Part shown: piece by piece, positions 59,504 to 64,000 of the stretch
How positions within the stretch are numbered: the stretch's first letter is position 1
How the letters are laid out: each line of letters opens with the position of its first letter
NCBI GenBank assembly: GCA_963728965.1
Contig: CAVSMH010000006.1
Location: 496,001-560,000 of the forward strand
Origin: DASQZT01 sp963728965
GTDB taxonomy: Bacteria > Acidobacteriota > Terriglobia > Bryobacterales > Bryobacteraceae
Length of the DNA: 64,000 bases
Direction: 5' to 3'
Position numbers and translations under genes: made by a program
Notes under the pieces: generated by a model
The model's input: the letters and a program-made list of their open reading frames with translations, nothing else
Told to the model about the DNA's origin: nothing
Databases searched by the model: none

Positions 59504-59668
59504 ATCACGGGCACAGGATGCTCCGCCCGAGGCGATTTATTGTGAGGGTGCCAGTGTGCTGCTTTTGCATTGGTTCGCCCGCGAACCACGCCGTTCGTCA
59601 CGACTTCATCGGTGACCAACCCCAAACCAGCCGGCCACCCGTTTCCGGGTGTGCCGTATGAGGAATGC
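59504..59668 (+). promoter_or_regulatory. Long structured 5' leader of the aminotransferase gene
   Basis: The stretch between the promoter and the ATG is about 165 nt and lacks a convincing gene. It has two hairpins: GGTTCG-CCCG-CGAACC (59572-59587) and CACCC-GTTTCC-GGGTG (59636-59651), the second ending 10 nt before GAGGAA, the ribosome site. It does not match a known riboswitch to my eye. It could be a cis-regulatory RNA. Confidence 0.35.
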
Positions 59669-60814
59669 ATGAACACAATCCTGACCCAGGACCAAAGGCG
59701 GGATATCTTACAGCGCGGCTTCACGCGCCGGAGTTTCGGCCGTTTCGCAGCCATGATGGGCGCCGGAGCCGCCGCGATGCCTTTCTATAGTGAACTCGCG
59801 CTGGCGCAGCTTTCCAAAGTCGATGCACCGCCCGATGCGGTGATGATCAACGCCAACGAAAACCCGCTCGGTCCGTGCAAAGAGGCCCGCGAAGCGTGCC
59901 ATAACATGGTTGCGTACGGCGGGCGCTACCGCTACAGTGAGGCCGACAAGGTTCAGCGACTGCTCGCCGAACAGGAGGGCGTCAAACTCGGCTATGTGCG
60001 CATGCACCCGGGTTCCAGCGGTCCGCTGCACCAGGCGGTGCTGGCGTTCACATCACCTTCCAAACCGTTCGTTACCGCCAATCCCGGATATGAGGCCGGC
60101 GAGCGCGCGGCCAACTTCATCGGAGCCAAAGTCATCCGCGTCCCGCTCACCAAGAACTATGCGCACGATGTGAAAGCCATGGCCGCGGCCAGCGCCGATG
60201 CTGGGCTGATTTACATCTGCAACCCCAACAACCCTACCGGCACCCTCACACCCAAGTCGGATATCGAGTGGCTGGTTGCCAACAAGCCCAAGGGCGCGGT
60301 GGTGATGATCGATGAAGCTTACACCCACATCGCCGGCGCACCGTTCAACACCGACCTGGTGGCAGCCGACAGGGATGTGGTGGTGCTGCGGACATTCTCG
60401 AAGATCTACGGCATGGCCGGCCTGCGTGCCGGCGCCTCGATTGCGCGCCCGGATCTGAACCAGAAGCTCTCCGGCTTCAGCCAGACGATGATGCCGATCA
60501 CCGGGATGGCCGCCGCCAGCGCCAGCCTGGAGGCCAAGTATGTGGTTCCGGAGCGCCGTAAGATCATTGCCGACGTGCGCGAGAACGTCTTCGAGTTCCT
60601 CGAGAAGAAGAACTTCGCCTTCGTGCCCTCCACGTCCAATTGCTTTATGGTGGACGTGAAACGCCCGGGCATCGAGATCATCACCGCGCTGCGGGCCGAG
60701 AAGGTGTACATCGGTCGTGTGTGGCCGAGTTGGCCCACCCATGTCCGCGTCACGGTGGGCACGCAGGAAGAGATGAAAAAGTTCAAGGCCGCCTTTCTCA
60801 AGGTAATGGCTTGA
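59669..60814 (+). CDS. Tat-exported HisC-like class I/II aminotransferase
   Basis: The 381-aa protein is a fold-type I PLP enzyme: NANENPLGPC near the N-terminus, CNPNNPTG (184-191), IDEAY (Asp215, Tyr218), TFSKIYGMAGLRAG with the PLP lysine Lys245, and a final RVTVGTQEEMKKF. The pattern is close to histidinol-phosphate aminotransferase and related enzymes. Unusually, it opens with a twin-arginine leader: FTRRSFGRFAAMMGAGAAAM (Arg20, Arg21), as used for folded, cofactor-loaded proteins. Export of PLP aminotransferases is known in a few cases only. It sits behind a D-aminoacylase-like gene, suggesting amino-acid handling in the periplasm. Confidence 0.87.
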   Translation: MNTILTQDQRRDILQRGFTRRSFGRFAAMMGAGAAAMPFYSELALAQLSKVDAPPDAVMINANENPLGPCKEAREACHNMVAYGGRYRYSEADKVQRLLAEQEGVKLGYVRMHPGSSGPLHQAVLAFTSPSKPFVTANPGYEAGERAANFIGAKVIRVPLTKNYAHDVKAMAAASADAGLIYICNPNNPTGTLTPKSDIEWLVANKPKGAVVMIDEAYTHIAGAPFNTDLVAADRDVVVLRTFSKIYGMAGLRAGASIARPDLNQKLSGFSQTMMPITGMAAASASLEAKYVVPERRKIIADVRENVFEFLEKKNFAFVPSTSNCFMVDVKRPGIEIITALRAEKVYIGRVWPSWPTHVRVTVGTQEEMKKFKAAFLKVMA

Positions 60815-61236
60815 ACCTGGAGCCGCTGCTCCGTCGCAGACGATTGCCCAGCCGGGCGGGCCAGGCCCGTTACGGCCGGGCGTAGTCCTTCGAGGGTGCC
60901 CCGGCCTGGATGGGTTCTGCCTGTTGGATTGGAGCGCCTGGCGCAGGCCTCCAAAAATGAACCGCATCGATGCCGCGGCGTTCCTGGCCACAGCGGTTTC
61001 GGTGCCGCTGGTGAACGCGGTACTGGCGGTGGCCACCGGCTACTCGCTCTACGTTCTGCGCGCGATCTCCGTCCGGCGCGGGCGGCTCGCGACCCGCGAG
61101 CATCGGCGTAGGGACCACGTAGGCGACCTCGCGGTGCGCCCACCGAAAAACCAGCCCTTCGCCGGCCATACCTGTACTACAATAGCTACCCAGCAAGGAG
61201 GGCAAAGTCCATGCTGAAGACGTTGGGAGCGGCCGC
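60815..61236 (+). other. 422-bp intergenic stretch with a weak small open frame
   Basis: The only frame of note is 60957-61217 (86 codons). Its first 40 codons read as a coding-like membrane segment (AAFLATAVSVPLVNAVLAVATGYSLYVL); the rest looks non-coding. It may be a relic. At the 3' end lie TACAAT (61178-61183) as a possible -10 box, a strong AAGGAGG (61195-61201 region) and a nine-codon leader frame. Confidence 0.3.
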
Positions 61237-61240
61237 GTGA
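61211..61240 (+). CDS. Nine-codon leader peptide overlapping the quinoprotein start
   Basis: An ATG at 61211 is placed about 9 nt behind AAGGAGG and encodes MLKTLGAAA, then TGA at 61238-61240. The stop overlaps the GTG start of the quinoprotein gene (GTGA). The strongest ribosome site of the region thus serves a tiny peptide, with the main gene coupled to it. A sequencing frameshift that split one N-terminus is the main alternative. Confidence 0.4.
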   Translation: MLKTLGAAA

Positions 61241-63276
61241 AGCTCCCTGTCGTGCTGTTCACGATGGTGGCCGCGGCATGGCCTCAGTCGAAGCCGCTGG
61301 ACGTCGAATGGCCCACTTACGGCGCCGATCTGGCCAATACCCGCTATCGTCCCATTGACCAGATCAATGCTTCCAACTTCAACCAGCTCGAAGTCGCCTG
61401 GAGGTTCAAAACCGACAGCCTCGGCAACCGGCCCGAGTACAAGCTTGAAGGAACGCCGCTCATGGTCAAGGGCGTGGTGTATGCCACCGCCGGGTCGCGC
61501 CGCGCCGCTATTGCGCTCGATGCCGCCACCGGCGAACTGCTATGGGTACACGGCGAACACGAAGGCGCCCGCGGCGGCGCCGCCCCGCGCCAGCTTTCCG
61601 GCCGCGGCCTGGCCTACTGGACCGATGGCAAGGTCGAGCGCATCCTCTACGTCACTCCCGGCTATCGACTGATCGAACTCGACGCCAAGACCGGCGCCGT
61701 GGTCCCTGGCTTCGGCAGGAACGGCGCGGTCGACCTCAAGCTCGATGCCGACCAGAACATCCTGCCCGATCTCACCACCGGCGAAATCGGCATCCAGTCG
61801 GCACCCGTCGTCGCGCGGGATACCATCCTGATCGGCGCCGCGTTTCGCGAAGGTATGACGCCGAAATCCATGCGCAACAACAAAGGATACGTGCGCGGCT
61901 ACGACGTTCGCACGGGCAGGCGCCTCTGGATTTTTCACACCATTCCCCTTACGGGCGAGCCCGGCTACGAAAGCTGGGAGAACGGCTCGGCCGAATATAC
62001 CGGCAATACCGGCGTGTGGACGCAGATCTCCATCGACGAGCAACTCGGACTGGTGTACCTGCCCGTCGAATCGCCCACCAGCGACTACTACGGCGGCCAT
62101 CGCCCGGGCAACAATCTCTATGGCGAAAGCCTGGTGTGCGTGGATCTCACGACCGGCCAGCCGAAGTGGCACTACCAGTTGGTGCACCATCCCATCTGGG
62201 ACATGGACATCTCTTCGGCGCCGCTGCTGGCCGATATCAACGTCAACGGGCGCGCCATCAAAGCCGTCGCGCAGCCCTCCAAACAGGGCTTTCTATACGT
62301 CTTCGACCGCGTCACAGGGAAACCCGTATGGCCCATCGAAGAGCGCCCGGTCGAGAAGGGCAACGTTCCCGGCGAATGGTATTCACCGACGCAACCGTTC
62401 CCCACCAAGCCCGCGAATTACAGCCGCAATGGCGTCTCCATCGACGACCTGATCGACTTCACGCCGGCGCTGCGCGACCAGGCCCTCACCATCGTTGCCA
62501 GGTACAAAATCGGGCCGGTCTACACTCCGCCCGTGGTGAGCACTCTGGAAGGTCCGCTGGCCACGCTGACGCTCGGCACGGCGAGCGGCGGCACGAACTG
62601 GCCCGGCGGATCTTACGATCCCGACACACACACCCTGGTTGCCTATGCGTGCAACGCGTGCCTGACGCCGATCGGCCTGGTAGCGGCGCCCAAGCAGATC
62701 TCCGACATCCGGTACATCGCCGGAACCGCGGGACAGGAGGTGCGCATCCGCACCGGTCCCGGCGAAGGGTCGGGCGCCGATGCGCCGCGGGCCGTTCGCT
62801 CGTCCGCGCCGCCGGCGCGTGCAGCGGGCGCCTACATGGCCCTCAACGTTCAGGGCCTGCCGCTGATCAAACCGCCGTACTCTACCATCTCGGCGGTCAA
62901 TCTCGACAAGGGCGAAATCGCCTGGCAGGTGCCGCATGGCGACACACCCGACAACATCCGCAATCATCCCGCGCTCAAAGGCCTGAACATTCCGCGCACG
63001 GGGCAGACCGGCTATAACGTCGGCACGCTGATCACCAAGAGCCTCGTGATCGCAGGCGATGGGCAGGTCACCACCACGCCCCAGCACCCGCGCGGCGCCA
63101 TGCTGCGCGCATACGACAAGCGCACCGGCAAAGAGGTGGGCGCGATCTACATGCCCGCGCCGCAGAGCGGATCGCCCATGACCTACCTGTTGCGCGGCAA
63201 GCAGTACATCGTGGTCGCCGTCAGCGGCGGCCCTTATTCGGGTGAATACATCGCGTATGCCCTGCCTTCCGACTAG
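61237..63276 (+). CDS. PQQ-dependent quinoprotein dehydrogenase (8-blade propeller type)
   Basis: The 679-aa protein starts at GTG 61237 with GGAG 7 nt upstream. A signal peptide (LPVVLFTMVAAAWPQ) is followed by a propeller with repeated W-type motifs: EWPTYGADLANTRYRPIDQIN, AIALDAATGELLWVHGEHEG, LIELDAKTGAVVPGFGRNGAVDL, GYVRGYDVRTGRRLWIFHTIP, SLVCVDLTTGQPKWHYQLVHHPIWDMDI, FLYVFDRVTGKPVWPIEERP. It matches quinoprotein glucose/alcohol dehydrogenases of the membrane-bound GDH type without the membrane domain. It oxidises a sugar or alcohol in the periplasm. The overlapping cytochrome c gene is the likely electron acceptor. PQQ synthesis genes are not in view. Confidence 0.92.
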   Translation: MKLPVVLFTMVAAAWPQSKPLDVEWPTYGADLANTRYRPIDQINASNFNQLEVAWRFKTDSLGNRPEYKLEGTPLMVKGVVYATAGSRRAAIALDAATGELLWVHGEHEGARGGAAPRQLSGRGLAYWTDGKVERILYVTPGYRLIELDAKTGAVVPGFGRNGAVDLKLDADQNILPDLTTGEIGIQSAPVVARDTILIGAAFREGMTPKSMRNNKGYVRGYDVRTGRRLWIFHTIPLTGEPGYESWENGSAEYTGNTGVWTQISIDEQLGLVYLPVESPTSDYYGGHRPGNNLYGESLVCVDLTTGQPKWHYQLVHHPIWDMDISSAPLLADINVNGRAIKAVAQPSKQGFLYVFDRVTGKPVWPIEERPVEKGNVPGEWYSPTQPFPTKPANYSRNGVSIDDLIDFTPALRDQALTIVARYKIGPVYTPPVVSTLEGPLATLTLGTASGGTNWPGGSYDPDTHTLVAYACNACLTPIGLVAAPKQISDIRYIAGTAGQEVRIRTGPGEGSGADAPRAVRSSAPPARAAGAYMALNVQGLPLIKPPYSTISAVNLDKGEIAWQVPHGDTPDNIRNHPALKGLNIPRTGQTGYNVGTLITKSLVIAGDGQVTTTPQHPRGAMLRAYDKRTGKEVGAIYMPAPQSGSPMTYLLRGKQYIVVAVSGGPYSGEYIAYALPSD

Positions 63277-63679
63277 CGGCCGCCGGGCGGGTCTGCTCGT
63301 CTGTGCCTCGCTGCTCGTGGCGCAAGCCACGCGCTCGGTCTGGGACGGCGTCTACAACGAGGAACAGGTCCGGCGCGGCGAAGCGCTCTACCAGAAGGAG
63401 TGCGCCCGATGTCACGGCGTCTCGTTGACCGGCGGTGAGGAGGCCCCGCCGCTCTCCGGAGGCGCCTTCGTTGCCAACTGGACCGGGACCACCGCGGGCG
63501 ATCTCGCCGAACGCATCCGCACCACCATGCCCCCCGATGCCATTGGGCATCTGAGCCGCCAGCAGAACACCGACATCCTCGCGCAGATTCTCAACGCCAA
63601 TCACTTTCCCCCCGGCAAGGCCGAGTTGCCGCGCGAAACCGAACTCCTCAAACAAATCCGAATCGAGCCGTCGAAGTAG
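63257..63679 (+). CDS. Exported class I cytochrome c, partner of the quinoprotein
   Basis: The 140-aa protein starts at ATG 63257, 20 nt inside the end of the quinoprotein gene. After a signal peptide (AGLLVCASLLVAQA) come RRGEALYQKECARCHGVSLTGG (haem c CxxCH) and IRTTMPPDAIGHLS, where the Met is the likely axial ligand. The ending LTVL-like QQNTDILAQILNANHFPPGKAELP is typical of cytochromes linked to PQQ dehydrogenases. It would take electrons from the quinoprotein to the respiratory chain. Confidence 0.92.
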   Translation: MPCLPTSGRRAGLLVCASLLVAQATRSVWDGVYNEEQVRRGEALYQKECARCHGVSLTGGEEAPPLSGGAFVANWTGTTAGDLAERIRTTMPPDAIGHLSRQQNTDILAQILNANHFPPGKAELPRETELLKQIRIEPSK

Positions 63680-63737
63680 CAACACACCCGTGGCTGTGGG
63701 GGCCTGAACCCCGGCGGGACGGACCACGCAAGACAGG

Positions 63738-64000
63738 ATGTTCCACGGAAAGTATCGGCGCGAACATTCCACAACGTGGCGAACGGGTTACGATGGTTCG
63801 GGGGAATTGGCCGCAATCGCACGCACTCACAACCACGAAGAAAAAATCCTGCTGGTGCTCACGCTGATTATCGGAGCCGTCGTCGGTCTGGTGGTCGTGG
63901 CTTTCATTCTCCTGACCGAAAACCTGGGCTCACGGCTTTATCCAGCCGGCAGCGCGGCCTGGCGCAGGGTTCTCATTCCAGTCGTCGGCGCGGCGGGGAC
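63738..64000 (+). CDS. N-terminus of a ClC-type chloride channel protein (3' truncated by window)
   Basis: From ATG 63738 the frame stays open to the window end. It reads a polar N-terminus, then a hydrophobic span (ILLVLTLIIGAVVGLVVVAF), LTENLGSRLYPAGSAAWRR and the start of a second span (VLIPVVGAAGT). This is the pattern of helices A/B of ClC chloride channels and exchangers in Acidobacteria. A TTG at 63807 is an alternative start. The selectivity-filter motifs lie beyond the window, so the call is provisional. Confidence 0.6.
   Translation, partial: MFHGKYRREHSTTWRTGYDGSGELAAIARTHNHEEKILLVLTLIIGAVVGLVVVAFILLTENLGSRLYPAGSAAWRRVLIPVVGAAG

Noticed and set aside
60957..61217. 86-codon frame with one membrane-like segment
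   Set aside because: Coding character fades after about 40 codons, there is no ribosome site, and nothing similar was recognised; described only as part of the gap.
63683..63722. GC-rich stem after the cytochrome c gene
   Set aside because: GGGG/CCCC pairing is only 4 bp with a poor outer stem and no T tract; too weak to call a terminator.

Overview
The window is high-GC bacterial chromosome, densely coding on both strands. It most resembles an acidobacterium of the Solibacter/Bryobacter type. Three observations point there: two roughly 1,100-residue Oar-like TonB-dependent receptors (carboxypeptidase-regulatory N-terminus plus barrel), an 840-residue MacB/FtsX-type orphan ABC permease (ADOP), and a secreted protein ending in the TIGR03437-type domain first defined in Solibacter. 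No rRNA, tRNA, CRISPR array, prophage or intact insertion sequence was seen. The assignment rests on gene content only.

Layout. 1-637: 3' end of a DsbD-like/TlpA-like thiol redox protein. 0.7-8.4 kb: exported repeat proteins, a receiver-HATPase regulator lacking its phosphoacceptor, an alpha/beta hydrolase and the first TonB receptor. 8.5-12.3 kb: two tandem TolC-type proteins. 12.4-15.95 kb: RNase T2, DUF218 protein, a divergent flavoprotein/methyltransferase pair and a small zinc-ribbon protein. 16.0-20.1 kb: a three-gene minus-strand operon encoding an Omp85-type barrel, an exported protein with a protein-kinase-like motif set (K, HxDxKxxN, DFG) and an exported calcineurin-like phosphatase. 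20.2-30.9 kb: CsbD protein, paired Spy-like proteins, alginate-lyase-like protein, Cdh-like diphosphatase, esterase, a large glycosidase-like protein, a beta-hydroxyacid dehydrogenase and the ADOP permease.

31.0-41.0 kb is a minus-strand carbohydrate operon: TonB receptor, GH39-like enzyme, ACS-family transporter, enolase-superfamily sugar-acid dehydratase, FAH-family enzyme, beta-hydroxyacid dehydrogenase and GntR/FadR regulator. Most junctions overlap (ATGA, GTGA, TAATG). A short scrap resembling a short-chain dehydrogenase C-terminus follows the regulator. 41.2-46.1 kb: a transposase HTH relic, a NarL-type regulator with a good sigma-70 promoter, an NtrC-type activator, a Gln/Ser-rich membrane protein and a 55-residue membrane protein coupled to a conserved hypothetical. 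46.1-52.3 kb: glycerol-kinase-like protein, TIGR03118/TIGR03437 protein and the pyrR-pyrB-pyrC operon.

52.5-64.0 kb: a hypothetical, a YceI protein coupled to a barrel-like protein with an N-terminal haem c motif, a sugar-porter MFS protein, a PEP-CTERM protein, an N-acyl-D-amino-acid deacylase, a Tat-exported HisC-like aminotransferase behind a long structured leader, a PQQ-type quinoprotein with its cytochrome c, and the start of a ClC channel.

The best candidate for an undescribed system is the Omp85/kinase-like/phosphatase operon. The YceI/haem-barrel pair and the phosphoacceptor-less receiver-HATPase fusion come next. Several start codons lie 6-9 nt behind a -10-like hexamer, suggesting leaderless transcripts.
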